From Myxococcus virescens (lineage in GTDB: Bacteria > Myxococcota > Myxococcia > Myxococcales > Myxococcaceae), in contig NZ_FNAJ01000003.1 of assembly GCF_900101905.1 (NCBI RefSeq), forward strand, positions 1-64,000: 64,000 nucleotides of DNA. Reading direction: 5' to 3'. The position numbers and the translations under genes were made by a program. The notes beneath the pieces are model-generated. The model was not told where the DNA came from. It did no database searches and was given only the letters and a program-made list of their open reading frames with translations. This document shows, one piece after another, positions 43,804 to 53,159 of the stretch. Each line of letters starts with the position of its first letter. The first letter of the stretch is position 1.

Positions 43804-43813
43804 GGGCCCGCCG

Positions 43814-46063
43814 TCATGCCTTGCCTCGGCGGGCCATGTGCTGCCCGGTCAGCGAGCGCGGGTGCGTCGCGAGCTGAGCCGGAAGGCCTTCGAAGACGAC
43901 CTGTCCGCCCTCATGCCCGGCGCCGGGCCCCAGGTCGATGACCCAGTCCGCGCGGGACACCACGTCGAGGTTGTGCTCGATGACGATGACCGTCGACCCG
44001 GCATCCACCAACCGGTCGAACAGGCCAATCAACGTGTCCACGTCGTTCATGTGCAGGCCCGTGGTGGGCTCATCGAGCACGTAGATGTTCCCGGAACGGC
44101 CCAGCTCGGCGGCGAGCTTCAACCGCTGGCGCTCACCGCCCGACAGCGTTGACAGCGGCTGCCCCAGCGTGAGGTAGCCGAGCCCGACGTCATCCAGCCC
44201 CTGGAGGATCTTGGCAATCGCCGGTTCGGTGAAGAAGGCCACCGCATCACTGACGGCCATCTCGTAGACGTCGCTGATGGACTTGCCGCGCAGCCGGTGC
44301 GCCAGCACTTCCTCGGTGAACCGCTTGCCCTCGCATGTCTCGCAGACAGTCACCATCGGGTCCAGGTGCGCCAGGTCCGTGTAGATGACGCCCAGGCCAC
44401 TGCAGTCCGGGCAGGCCCCCTTCGAGTTGGCGGAGAACAGCGCGGCATCCACCTTGTTCGCCTTGGCGAAGGCCTTGCGCACGTTGTCGAGAATGCCGGT
44501 GTACGTGGCGGTGTTGGAGCGGCGCGAGCCCCGAGCCAGGTTCTGGTCGATGATGATGGTCTCGGGGTACGCCTTGGGCAGGCAGCCCTGAATCAGCGAC
44601 GACTTCCCCGAGCCCGCCACGCCCGTCACCACCGTGAGCACACCCCGCGGAATCGAAACAGACAGGTCCTGGAGGTTGTTGAGCCGGGCGCCCTTGATTT
44701 GAAGCTGCCCCGTGGGCTTGCGAGGCGACGTCTTCAGCGGCTGGTGCTTCTTCATGTGGTTGCCCGTGAGCGTGCCCGAGGTCAGCAGCCCCTCGTAGGT
44801 GCCCTCGAAGACGACCTGTCCACCCTTGTTGCCGGCCTTGGGCCCCATGTCGACCACATGGTCCGCAATGGCAATCATGTCCGGCTTGTGCTCCACGATG
44901 AGCACGGTGTTGCCCTTGTCGCGCAGCTGCTGCATCAGGCCCGCGAGCCGGCCCACGTCGTGCGGGTGGAGCCCCACGCTGGGCTCATCAAAGATGTACG
45001 TCACATCGGTGAGGCTGGAGCCCAGGTGGCGCACCATCTTCACCCGCTGGCTCTCTCCACCCGACAGCGTCGAACTCTCGCGATCCAGGCTGAGGTACCC
45101 CAGGCCAATGGTCACCAGGTTGTCGAGCCGGTGGGCCAGGGCCTCCAGCATGGGCCCCACGGACGGAGCGGCAATCTTCCGGACGAACGTGGCGAGGTCC
45201 GACACCTGCATCGCGGAGCACTCCGCGATGTTCTTGCCCTGGATGTGGCTGCCGAGCGCTGCCTGGTTGAGGCGCCCACCCTTGCAGGAGGGACAGATGG
45301 CTCGGGTGAAGATGCGCTCGTATTCGGCGCGGACGTGCGGCTGGACCGTCTCAGGGTCCTTGGAACCCAGCGTCCGGCGCAGCTTGGGGACAAGGCCCTC
45401 GTAGGTGAGGTTCATCTTGTCGAGCTTGATCTTCCGGCCGTCGTCCAGGTGGAGGAGCTTCTCCATCTCCTCCTTCGTGTACTTGGACAGCTTCTTGTCG
45501 ACGTCGAAGTAGCCCGAGCGTGCGTAGATGGCCCAGTACCAACTGTCGACCGCATAGTCCCTGGGCAGGATGGCGCCCTCGTTGAGGGACTTGGACGTGT
45601 CGATGACGGCGTCCATGTCCATGGACGCGACCTGACCGATGCCCTCGCACTCCGAACAAAGCCCCCGGGGGTCGTTGTAGGAATAGAAGCCCGGGCTGCC
45701 CAGGTGCGGCTCGGCGAGGCGTGAGAACACCACGCGGAGCATCTGCGCGGCGTCGGTGACGGTGGCGACCGTGGAGCGTGAGTTCCCGCCCAGCCGCTGC
45801 TGGTCCACGATGATGGCGGCGGAGATGTTCTCCAGGCTCTCCGCGTCCGGCTGGCCGTAGTGCGGCATGAACTGCTGCACGAAGGCCGGATAGGTCTCGT
45901 TGATGAGCCGCTGGCTCTCGGCCGCGATGGTGCCGAAAACCAGGGACGACTTGCCCGAACCCGAGACGCCCGTGAAGACCGTGATCTTCCGCTTGGGGAT
46001 GTCGAGCGAGACATTCTTCAGGTTGTTCTCGCGTGCCCCGCGAATCTTGATGGAGCCGTACAT
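43814..46063 (-). CDS. UvrA-like ABC ATPase, drug-resistance type
   Basis: A 749-residue tandem ABC ATPase of the UvrA2/DrrC kind. Two Walker A motifs ([10 protein letters not shown] and [10 protein letters not shown]), two signature motifs ([11 protein letters not shown] and [11 protein letters not shown]) and two Walker B motifs ([12 protein letters not shown] and [12 protein letters not shown]) are intact. The C-terminal zinc finger (CPDCSGLG...CETCEG) is present. It is about 190 residues shorter than housekeeping UvrA (about 940). ATG 46063 has AAGGAG upstream; the 17 codons before it are excluded. It is divergent from a TetR regulator. In antibiotic producers such proteins protect DNA from the producer's own compound. 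Here it may protect against the neighbouring cluster's product (inference). Confidence 0.88.
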   Translation of the reverse strand: MYGSIKIRGARENNLKNVSLDIPKRKITVFTGVSGSGKSSLVFGTIAAESQRLINETYPAFVQQFMPHYGQPDAESLENISAAIIVDQQRLGGNSRSTVATVTDAAQMLRVVFSRLAEPHLGSPGFYSYNDPRGLCSECEGIGQVASMDMDAVIDTSKSLNEGAILPRDYAVDSWYWAIYARSGYFDVDKKLSKYTKEEMEKLLHLDDGRKIKLDKMNLTYEGLVPKLRRTLGSKDPETVQPHVRAEYERIFTRAICPSCKGGRLNQAALGSHIQGKNIAECSAMQVSDLATFVRKIAAPSVGPMLEALAHRLDNLVTIGLGYLSLDRESSTLSGGESQRVKMVRHLGSSLTDVTYIFDEPSVGLHPHDVGRLAGLMQQLRDKGNTVLIVEHKPDMIAIADHVVDMGPKAGNKGGQVVFEGTYEGLLTSGTLTGNHMKKHQPLKTSPRKPTGQLQIKGARLNNLQDLSVSIPRGVLTVVTGVAGSGKSSLIQGCLPKAYPETIIIDQNLARGSRRSNTATYTGILDNVRKAFAKANKVDAALFSANSKGACPDCSGLGVIYTDLAHLDPMVTVCETCEGKRFTEEVLAHRLRGKSISDVYEMAVSDAVAFFTEPAIAKILQGLDDVGLGYLTLGQPLSTLSGGERQRLKLAAELGRSGNIYVLDEPTTGLHMNDVDTLIGLFDRLVDAGSTVIVIEHNLDVVSRADWVIDLGPGAGHEGGQVVFEGLPAQLATHPRSLTGQHMARRGKA

Positions 46064-46153
46064 GGTTGGCTTCTCCTTGGAGTGACGCCCTGCCCGCGGA
46101 CGCGGTGCGTCCACAAGCGGGCTTCCCGCAAATCGCTCGACATCTTTTCAGCC

Positions 46154-46175
46154 GCGCCGTAACTTCGTACGGCGC
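46154..46175. promoter_or_regulatory. Candidate TetR operator
   Basis: An exact 8-bp inverted repeat (GCGCCGTA/TACGGCGC) is separated by 6 bases. It lies 91 bases upstream of the UvrA-like ATG, inside the 166-bp divergent region shared with the TetR gene. The CGTACG motif recurs at about 46198. Its position fits autoregulation of both genes, but binding is not shown. Confidence 0.5.
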
Positions 46176-46229
46176 ACGAGGTTTAGCATAACAACCCCGT
46201 ACGCTGTAAATAGTTATCCTGAGGTACGG

Positions 46230-47009
46230 ATGAGCGACGAGATTTCCGGCCGGGGCGACCCGTTGAAATCACTGCAGTTGCTATGGGGACGGGCCGAGGC
46301 ACCAAAGCGCGGCCCGAAGGCAAAGGCCAGCGTCGCGGAGCTGGTGTCAGCCGCCGTCACCATCGCGGATGCCGAGGGGCTCGAAGCGGTCAGCACGCGT
46401 CGCGTCGCGGAGGCGGTGGGCATCTCCCCCATGTCGTTCTACACGCACATCCCCGGCAAGGCCGAGCTGCTGGACTTGATGATGGATGTCGTGTCCGGCG
46501 AAATCCTGAAGGACCGGCCCGCCTTCAAGCCCGCCCACTGGCGCGCCAACCTGACGCGGGTGGCGACGGACTATCGCGACTTCTACCTGACCCACCCGTG
46601 GGTGATTCCACTCGCGACCCACCGCACCGTGCTGGGCCCGAACACCTTCCGTTCCGCCGACATCGCGTTGAGTGCCATTGAAGGCCTGGGGCTCTCGGAC
46701 CTCGAGATGGACCGGATCATCACCCTGGTCCTCGACTACGTCCACGGCGCGGTCCGCAACGCGGCCCGGGAGAAGATGGTCAAGGACCTGACCGGCATGA
46801 CGGACGAGGAGTGGTGGTACCGCGTCGCCCCCTTCCTCGAAACCGTCGACTTCACGCCCTACCCCGTCCTGTCCCGCGTCGGGAAGACCGCGGGAGAGAC
46901 CTACGGGGCACACGACCCCAAGGGAGCGTTTGCCTTCGGTCTCGAGCGAGTGCTCGATGGACTGGCGGTATTCATCGACGGGAAGGCACCGGGAAAGAAG
47001 CGGCGCTGA
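46230..47009 (+). CDS. TetR-family transcriptional regulator
   Basis: A 259-residue repressor. The N-terminal HTH is at about residues 35-80 (LVSAAVTIADAEGLEAVSTR, then RVAEAVGISPMSFYTHIPGK). A TetR_C-type ligand-binding domain follows (THPWVIPLATHRTVLGPN, IITLVLDYVHGAVRNA). Its ATG has GAGG 9 bases upstream. It is divergent from the UvrA-like ATPase across 166 bp that hold an inverted repeat. It probably represses itself and the ATPase until a drug or metabolite binds. Confidence 0.9.
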   Translation: MSDEISGRGDPLKSLQLLWGRAEAPKRGPKAKASVAELVSAAVTIADAEGLEAVSTRRVAEAVGISPMSFYTHIPGKAELLDLMMDVVSGEILKDRPAFKPAHWRANLTRVATDYRDFYLTHPWVIPLATHRTVLGPNTFRSADIALSAIEGLGLSDLEMDRIITLVLDYVHGAVRNAAREKMVKDLTGMTDEEWWYRVAPFLETVDFTPYPVLSRVGKTAGETYGAHDPKGAFAFGLERVLDGLAVFIDGKAPGKKRR

Positions 47010-47090
47010 GTCCCCAGGCGGTGAGCGTCAAGCGCGTTGTGAGCCTTTCAGACGCGACGCGGAGTGGTTGCGCGGCAGGCGAGCGATTCG

Positions 47091-48212
47091 TCACTCAATC
47101 GTGGAGCTCGTCACGACGATGGGCGTGTCATCGTGATTCGAAATCTGTGGATGCGTCGGGTACCACGACCCGCCCGTATTGTTCCGAATCACGGAGCGGT
47201 CGATGCGGATATCACCCGAGTGGTCATTGCTCACGAAGAAGATGGCACTGCCGTGCGCATTGACCTCGTTGTGCTCAATCCGAGTGCCACACAGTGACAG
47301 CGTCATCGTGTTCCCATCGTTGTAGATGGCCCCGCCACTGCCCCCACCCGGAGTCCCCGGCCGCGCGGGATTGGCGCCATTGCCAACTGCCCGGTTGTGG
47401 GAGAACAGGCTGTTGATGATGGTCCACGACACGCCGATGCTGCTGATGCCACCGCCGTTGGAGCAAGCACCGCCATAACCGGCCTTGCCACCGAAGGTCG
47501 TGTTCACCACGTACACGGGCTGGTTCCGGTGCTGGCTGAACGCACGAAGCGCGGCGCCGCCCACGTCCGGCCCCACATCCGCGCAGACGTTGTTGAAGAA
47601 CCGGGAGTTGATGACCTTCAAGCGCCCGCCGCGCACCCAGACCGCGCCGCCGCCGTCGAACTCGGCCTCCGTCTTGGAGCTGGCATCCACGAACGTCAGG
47701 TTCTGCAGCGTCAGTCGAGGGTGGTCCTGGTCCTGGCAGTGCGCCGTCGTCCACACCTGCTCCCGGTCGCAGGTGTTCATGTACAGGATGCGATGCCGCC
47801 CCGCCCCGCTCAGCGTCACCAGCCCCTTGCCGTCGATGACGATCTCCGGCCCGGTGTCGTTGAAGATCTTCGCCGTCCGCTCCAGGGTGATGGTGACGGG
47901 CTCGGGACCACAGTCGAAGGTGATGACCCCGCCCCGCGCCACGGCCTGGATGAACGCGTCACTGGTACAGCTCTCCGGACTGCCCGTGCCGACGACCGTG
48001 GTGGGCCGGGAGACGTCCGCGAGGCCAGCCTCGGCCGGGATGGCGCACGTGGCCTCCGGGTTCTGATTCCCGGCGGGAGGCCCATCCTTGGGATTCGTCA
48101 GGGGGTTGGGCGTGTCCACGCCCCCGTCGTCCTCCGAGCACCCCATCCCACCGGCGAAGGAAAGTCCGAGAAGCACGAGCGCGGGCAGCCGACGAAATCT
48201 CTCAAGGTGCAT
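47091..48212 (-). CDS. Lipoprotein with right-handed beta-helix
   Basis: A 373-residue exported protein. The signal peptide ends in a lipobox-like LSFAGGMGC at about residue 25. A flexible Asp/Pro/Asn-rich linker follows, then a right-handed parallel beta-helix of about 270 residues with pectate-lyase-like turns (AIYNDGNTMTLSLCGTRIEH, NNVCADVG, SSIGVSWTIINSLFSHNRAV). Such folds bind or cleave polysaccharides; no catalytic set can be assigned. ATG 48212 has GGAGG upstream. It converges with the TetR gene and lies 77 bp downstream of a second lipoprotein gene on the same strand. Confidence 0.82.
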   Translation of the reverse strand: MHLERFRRLPALVLLGLSFAGGMGCSEDDGGVDTPNPLTNPKDGPPAGNQNPEATCAIPAEAGLADVSRPTTVVGTGSPESCTSDAFIQAVARGGVITFDCGPEPVTITLERTAKIFNDTGPEIVIDGKGLVTLSGAGRHRILYMNTCDREQVWTTAHCQDQDHPRLTLQNLTFVDASSKTEAEFDGGGAVWVRGGRLKVINSRFFNNVCADVGPDVGGAALRAFSQHRNQPVYVVNTTFGGKAGYGGACSNGGGISSIGVSWTIINSLFSHNRAVGNGANPARPGTPGGGSGGAIYNDGNTMTLSLCGTRIEHNEVNAHGSAIFFVSNDHSGDIRIDRSVIRNNTGGSWYPTHPQISNHDDTPIVVTSSTIE

Positions 48213-48289
48213 GAAGCCTCCAGTACGCCCCAGTGTAGCTCCGCGCTGCGCAACGGCCCCGGGGCGTCTGTCTGGAGTCTACCGAACCG

Positions 48290-49468
48290 TCACGGCTGCC
48301 CGCCGAGCCACGGGCCCCACTGGACGATCCGACTGCCGCCCGCGGACTCACGCTGCCCACCGGGGCCCACGCGCTCGGAGCCGCTGGAGAGCGACTGGAA
48401 GCGCGCTTCATACGGCAGGCCCGCGAGCCCCGGCGCCCAGGGCTCCGCCGCGTAGGTGTCCATGAAGACGTGCTGCGTGCCCTCCAGGTCCTCCGTGCGT
48501 TGGTCCGTGATGGCGGGCACGTTCCGGTCTCCCACGGTGAAGGTGCCACGGGCGCCGTCCTTGGAGGGAGGCCACTCGCCCGAAACCAGCGCCTCCCAAG
48601 GAAGGCCCATCACCACCTCCTCCAGGGACTCAGGCTCCACCTTGGAGAAGTCGGCACACGGCTCGCTCCCAGTGCCCAACGGACCCTCCGCGCGCAGGAT
48701 GTAGCCGCGCTCCGCGGTGAAACACACGCGCAGCACCTCGTGCGTGGGCGCCATGTCCACCTTCCTGTCGTAGTACGCGCCGGGCCCCAGGGGCCGCTCC
48801 AGCGCGGGCGCGGGGGCGCTGGCCTCGGAGGAACCCTCCTGGAACTCACGCAGCGACAGCTTGACGCCGCCCGGCGTCCGGAACCCGGCTGACTCCGTGC
48901 TGGCCTCCAGCAGGCCACGCGTCAGGTAGAGCAATGCCGAATCATTGGCATACACGCGCGTGCGCAGCGGACCGTCCACGGGCCGTTGATCGCTGACATA
49001 GCGAGTGGCCTCCCAGTTGCGCCCGGAGAAGGAAGGACGCTCCGCCGTCACCTGCCCTGGACGCGGCACGTCCAGCGAGCGCGTCATGTCTGAGCGCACG
49101 GGAACCACCAGGTCCTGCGCCAGCCGCGTCTGCGTCAACGGATTGCCCGCCGCGTCCGTGAAGGCCACCCGCACATAGACCCAGGGCTGCTGGACGGACA
49201 CGACCTCCAGCGTCAACTGGCCGTCGAGCGTGCGCGCGGCGTCAGCCGCACCGGGGGTGGGGCCCTGGGTCGCGGAGAAGGCATAGGTGACGCGGTCGCC
49301 CACGCGGGCACGCTTCCAGGCCTCCGCGGCCTGCTGAGAAGCGGAGGTCTGGCTCTGAGAGTCAATGAGCGAGGGATTGCTCGACATCGTGCTCCCACAG
49401 CCAGGAAGGAACGACAGGGCCGCGCCCAGCAGCGCGGCGACAGGACAGGTGACGTGGCGCATTTGCAT
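48290..49468 (-). CDS. Lipoprotein, unknown function
   Basis: A 392-residue protein with a signal peptide and lipobox (ALLGAALSFLPGC, Cys 24), so probably outer- or inner-membrane-anchored. The mature part is beta-rich with no recognised domain; examples are VGDRVTYAFSATQGPT, DGQLTLEVVSVQQPWVYVRV and ERPLGPGAYYDRKVDMAPTH. The start may be ATG 49468 or ATG 49462 (Met 3). A perfect 9-bp inverted repeat lies just 8 bases upstream of the first ATG and may be the operator. The 77-bp gap to the beta-helix gene suggests one transcript. Confidence 0.72.
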   Translation of the reverse strand: MQMRHVTCPVAALLGAALSFLPGCGSTMSSNPSLIDSQSQTSASQQAAEAWKRARVGDRVTYAFSATQGPTPGAADAARTLDGQLTLEVVSVQQPWVYVRVAFTDAAGNPLTQTRLAQDLVVPVRSDMTRSLDVPRPGQVTAERPSFSGRNWEATRYVSDQRPVDGPLRTRVYANDSALLYLTRGLLEASTESAGFRTPGGVKLSLREFQEGSSEASAPAPALERPLGPGAYYDRKVDMAPTHEVLRVCFTAERGYILRAEGPLGTGSEPCADFSKVEPESLEEVVMGLPWEALVSGEWPPSKDGARGTFTVGDRNVPAITDQRTEDLEGTQHVFMDTYAAEPWAPGLAGLPYEARFQSLSSGSERVGPGGQRESAGGSRIVQWGPWLGGQP

Positions 49469-49475
49469 ATGCGAC

Positions 49476-49498
49476 TGAATACACCGACAGTGTATTCA
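49476..49498. promoter_or_regulatory. Perfect inverted repeat, candidate operator
   Basis: TGAATACAC, five bases, GTGTATTCA: a 9-bp perfect dyad of the size bound by many dimeric repressors. It is AT-rich compared with its surroundings and directly precedes the lipoprotein start on the minus strand. Confidence 0.6.
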
Positions 49499-49895
49499 CG
49501 TACACCTCTCGTCAGAGGGGAGTGTCCTTTCTCACCTCATTACAGGACTGTAGTTTGTTTTCACTTGCGACAGATGATGCCTGGGGTGTCTTTGCCCCAT
49601 GGGGTGAGTGACCGATAAACAGACATCACTGTGTGGTTTTGAAACGCCTGGCCGTCTCCAGGGAATCCGAAGCAATCACGCGGGCTTGTGGCGACTGGCG
49701 TCAACTCTATTTACGCGCCCGTGACACGGGCCTGGAGCGCAGGCACTCCACGCTAGTCAACTATTTCTGGTTTCTCGCTCTACGGGACTCATTGGCCTAC
49801 CATTTGCTCATGGGCCGGGACGCGCCTCGCCGCGGCTGGTGGATACCAGGCGGACGGCGCGTCCCCCCGCAGTCAAAACGGACGAGGAATCTCCG
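49499..49895. other. 397-bp intergenic region with promoter-like composition
   Basis: Locally AT-richer DNA (about 49500-49570, with TTTGTTTTCAC) and the palindrome CCCCATGGGG at 49595-49604 suggest regulatory DNA for the divergent lipoprotein and metalloprotease genes. A 103-codon ORF at 49633 does not look like protein. GAGG at 49883-49886 is the ribosome-binding site of the next gene. Confidence 0.5.
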
Positions 49896-50693
49896 ATGCC
49901 CATGTTCCAGAAGATGTTCAAGGGAGCTGCAGTCCTCGCGGTGACCGGTAGCATGATGCTGACGGGCTGCGGCACTGACGTGCAGGCCGATTCGCAGCAC
50001 GAGCATGAAGAGATCATCTCCAACCTGGTCGAGGCCGGCTTCCCGGCGGACGACATCCTGGTCTCCGACGGCCAGGTGTACGTGGGTCGCGACTCGCACG
50101 TGACGCTCGAGGCGTCCCGCGAGATGCTCCAGACGGACCTGAAGACGCAGGAGCAGTACCGCACGACGAACCTCGTCTCCTCCTCCATCACCCGCATCTG
50201 CATCGTCCCGAACTCCGCGTACGCCGCCAACTCCACGCTGATGTCCGCCCTTGACCGGGCGATCGCCAACTACAACGCGCTGGGCCTGTCGTTCACCATG
50301 CAGCGCGGCGGCTCCGGCTGCAGCGCGACCATCTCCGCGCGCACCATGTCCGGCGCTGGCGGCTCGGCGGGCTTCCCCTCCGGCGGCCGTCCCTACGGCA
50401 TCATCAACATCGGCACCGGCACCGCCACCTACGGCGTGGCCGTGGTCGAGCACGTCGTGACCCACGAGCTGGGCCACGCCGTGGGCCTGCGTCACTCTGA
50501 CTACTACAACCGCAGCATCAGCTGCGGTGGCGCGGCCACCAACGAGGGCAGCGCGGGCGTTGGCGCCATCCACATCCCGGGCACGCCGACCACGGCCACC
50601 CGCGGCGGCTCGCTCATGAACTCCTGCTTCGGCTCGTCCGAGACGGGTAACTTCAAGAGCTCCGACGTCACGGCGCTCCAGTACCTGTACTGA
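49896..50693 (+). CDS. M57-type zinc metalloprotease, lipoprotein
   Basis: A 265-residue exported protease. A signal peptide (GAAVLAVTGSMMLTGC) with an LTGC lipobox ends at Cys 24. The catalytic zinc site HELGHAVGLRH is a full HEXXHXXGXXH metzincin motif in VVEHVVTHELGHAVGLRHSD. A conserved Met-turn-like SLMNSCF follows. This matches the dual-action HEIGH/M57 peptidases common in myxobacteria. Two Met starts, 49896 and 49902, are possible; GAGG precedes the first. It is 3 bp upstream of a serine protease gene. Confidence 0.87.
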   Translation: MPMFQKMFKGAAVLAVTGSMMLTGCGTDVQADSQHEHEEIISNLVEAGFPADDILVSDGQVYVGRDSHVTLEASREMLQTDLKTQEQYRTTNLVSSSITRICIVPNSAYAANSTLMSALDRAIANYNALGLSFTMQRGGSGCSATISARTMSGAGGSAGFPSGGRPYGIINIGTGTATYGVAVVEHVVTHELGHAVGLRHSDYYNRSISCGGAATNEGSAGVGAIHIPGTPTTATRGGSLMNSCFGSSETGNFKSSDVTALQYLY

Positions 50694-50696
50694 GTC

Positions 50697-51524
50697 ATGG
50701 CGCGACGCCCCACAGACATCCACGTGACGCTGTGGGGTTCGCTCCTCGCTGGGACCGTCTTCCTGGGCCTCACCGCCTGCGGAGGACGGTCCGAGCCCAC
50801 CGAGCCTGCGGTCTGTGAGCCACCCGCCAGTCCGGAGGTTCGTGCTTTCGCGCAGTGCGGTCCGACGCTCGACTTCACTCCCATCAACAGCTACGTCGGC
50901 GAGTTCTCGGACGTCATCCAGGACCGGGAAGACGCCGTCGTGCTCATTGACGGGCGCTGCACCGGAACGCTGATTCAAGCAAGCGCGGGCCCCGTGGTGC
51001 TCACCGCGGGCCACTGTGTCAACCTCGGGGACATCCCGCTCATCGTCTTCAACTTCGAGGACGACGCGGACGGCGACCCTTTGATTACGGAGGGCACCGT
51101 CATCGAGCAGTCGATGGAGCCGGACTACGCGCTCATCCAGCTCGACGTCCTCCCGGACGTCAGGCCCATCCGGCTGACGGCCCAGGCCACCGAGAAACTG
51201 GCCATCATCCAGCACCCCCGCGGACGCCCCAAGGTCATTGCCGAGGGCCGGTATCTGGACGCGTGCAACAACCTCTTCTTCTACGGGGACCTGGACACGC
51301 TGGTCGGCAGCTCCGGCGCGGGCGTACTCAACCAGCAAGGGCACCTGCTGGGCGTCCACACCGACGGAGACTGTGAGGTCAACGGCCGGGGCTCCAATCG
51401 GGGCGCGCCCGCGGAGGTCATCGTCGAAGCCTCCGCGTATCTGCAAATCGAAGACATCGCCGTGCCGTCCACGGTGACGCGCACGAAGGGGGCGGACGCC
51501 CCATCCGCGCGGCTCGCACCCTGA
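50697..51524 (+). CDS. Trypsin-like serine protease, lipoprotein
   Basis: A 275-residue chymotrypsin-fold peptidase. The signal peptide ends at a lipobox (LGLTAC, Cys 28). The triad is readable: His in VVLTAGHCV, Asp in EPDYALIQLD and Ser in LVGSSGAGVL. The S1-pocket region VHTDGDCEVNG completes the domain. The ATG lies 3 bases after the metalloprotease stop, so the two are co-expressed. Both are likely surface proteases used in predation or matrix turnover (inference). Confidence 0.87.
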   Translation: MARRPTDIHVTLWGSLLAGTVFLGLTACGGRSEPTEPAVCEPPASPEVRAFAQCGPTLDFTPINSYVGEFSDVIQDREDAVVLIDGRCTGTLIQASAGPVVLTAGHCVNLGDIPLIVFNFEDDADGDPLITEGTVIEQSMEPDYALIQLDVLPDVRPIRLTAQATEKLAIIQHPRGRPKVIAEGRYLDACNNLFFYGDLDTLVGSSGAGVLNQQGHLLGVHTDGDCEVNGRGSNRGAPAEVIVEASAYLQIEDIAVPSTVTRTKGADAPSARLAP

Positions 51525-51737
51525 GTGCCGGGCCGCGGCTGCGCCGGAAGGGTGAGGGTCATCTTCACCGAACGGTGCGTTGGCCGTCGGGCAGACGAGC
51601 AAAAGGCTCCTGCTGTTTGAACACAAATCAAGCAGCGGCGCCCACACCTCGATGTCACTCGACGCGCTCTGCGCGACATGCGAGACGCTGGCGCGAGCCG
51701 AGGCATTGCCGCGCCCGCCTCTCGGAGTCGACGCCCC

Positions 51738-53150
51738 ATGGAAGTCGCAGCATCCCCGAAAGCCGATCCACACGGCGCACCGTCGCTGGGGCTGTTCCGG
51801 CTCACGTGGCCCATCTTCCTGGAGCTGCTGCTCTTCATGATGATGGGCACGGCGGACACGCTGATGCTCAGCGGCGTGTCGGATGACGCCGTCGCCTCGG
51901 TGGGCGTCGTCAATCAGTACGTCTTCATCTGCATCCTCATCATGGAGGTCGTGGGTCACGGCGCGGCCATCGTCGTGGCCCAGTACCTGGGCGCGCGCAA
52001 ACAGACAGAGGCCGCGCGCATCTCCGCCATCGCCGTCACCCTGAACCTCGCGCTCGGCATCACCGTCAGCGCGGGGCTGCTGCTCAGCGGGGATGCCATC
52101 CTGGGCGGGATGAACCTTCAGGGCCACATGCTGGCGTACGCCAAGACGTACCTGCACATCGTCGGCGGCTTCCTGTTCCTCCAGGCCCTCATCAACGTCT
52201 TCGCCGGGCTGCTGCGCACCTACGGCTTCACACGCGCGTCCATGTTCGTCTCCCTGGGAATGAACGTGCTGCACGTGGGTGGCAACTACGTGCTCATCGC
52301 CGGCCACTTCGGCTTCCCCGCGATGGGCGTGGCGGGCGCGGCCATCTCCACCGTGGTGAGCCGGGCCATCGCGCTGGGGGTCTTCGTCTACGTCCTGTAC
52401 CGGGTGATGCCGGTGAAGATGGCGCCGCGCGACTACGTGACGTTCTCCAAGGACTACGTCCGCAAGATTCTCAAGGTCGGCCTGCCCTCCGCCTTCGAGC
52501 AGGCCACGTACCAGGGCTGCCAGACGGTGTTCCTGTACTACGTGACGTTCCTGGGCGCGGTGGCGCTGGCGTCCCGACAGTACGCACACGCCATCTCCCA
52601 GTATGTCTTCCTGTGCAGCCTGGCCATTGGCATGGGGACGTCCATCATCGTGGGCAGGCTGGTGGGCGCCAACCGCGCCGACGACGCGTACCAGCAGGCC
52701 CTGCGCAGCCTGAAGTGGGGCCTGGCCATCACCCTGGTCGTGGACGTGGCCGTCGTCCTCCTCCGCGTCCCCATCGTCTCGCTCTTCACCGAGAACGCCG
52801 ACATCGTCCGGCTGACAGCGCAGGTCATCGTCATCGGGCTCGCGCTGGAGACGGGGCGCTGCTTCAACCTGGTGCTCATCAACGCCCTGCGCGCCGCGGG
52901 TGACGCGACGTTCACCGTCTACATGGGCATCGCGTCCATGGTCTGCATGAGCCTGCCGCTGGGCTACTACCTCGTCTTCCACATGGGCCTGGGACTGGCC
53001 GGCGTGTGGATGGCGGTGGCCGCGGATGAATGGGTGCGCGGCATCACCATGTGGCTGCGCTGGAAGAGCCGCGCCTGGGAGAAGCAGGTCCTGGTCTCCC
53101 TCGACGCGGAGACGGAGGCGGAGGCCGCGCCCGTCGCAGCGGCCGCCTGA
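51738..53150 (+). CDS. MATE-family multidrug efflux transporter
   Basis: A 470-residue inner-membrane transporter with about 12 hydrophobic helices. Two MatE repeats are visible: the first from FRLTWPIFLELLLFMMMGTA and the second from ILKVGLPSAFEQATYQGCQT. The family loops VAQYLGARKQ and VGRLVGANRADDA are present. ATG 51738 is preferred over a start 20 codons upstream, although its ribosome-binding site is weak. It exports drugs or metabolites driven by Na+ or H+. It converges with the Rieske gene 9 bp away. Confidence 0.9.
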   Translation: MEVAASPKADPHGAPSLGLFRLTWPIFLELLLFMMMGTADTLMLSGVSDDAVASVGVVNQYVFICILIMEVVGHGAAIVVAQYLGARKQTEAARISAIAVTLNLALGITVSAGLLLSGDAILGGMNLQGHMLAYAKTYLHIVGGFLFLQALINVFAGLLRTYGFTRASMFVSLGMNVLHVGGNYVLIAGHFGFPAMGVAGAAISTVVSRAIALGVFVYVLYRVMPVKMAPRDYVTFSKDYVRKILKVGLPSAFEQATYQGCQTVFLYYVTFLGAVALASRQYAHAISQYVFLCSLAIGMGTSIIVGRLVGANRADDAYQQALRSLKWGLAITLVVDVAVVLLRVPIVSLFTENADIVRLTAQVIVIGLALETGRCFNLVLINALRAAGDATFTVYMGIASMVCMSLPLGYYLVFHMGLGLAGVWMAVAADEWVRGITMWLRWKSRAWEKQVLVSLDAETEAEAAPVAAAA

Positions 53151-53159
53151 GCCGCGTGC

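Noticed and set aside
49633-49944. A plus-strand 103-codon frame upstream of the metalloprotease gene
   Set aside because: It overlaps the metalloprotease signal peptide in another frame, and its C-terminus is Arg/Cys-rich shadow sequence.
49797-52982. A minus-strand frame of over 1,000 codons opposite the proteases and MATE gene
   Set aside because: Low-complexity His/Asp/Gln/Glu-rich translation with no domain. The plus-strand genes have clear catalytic motifs.
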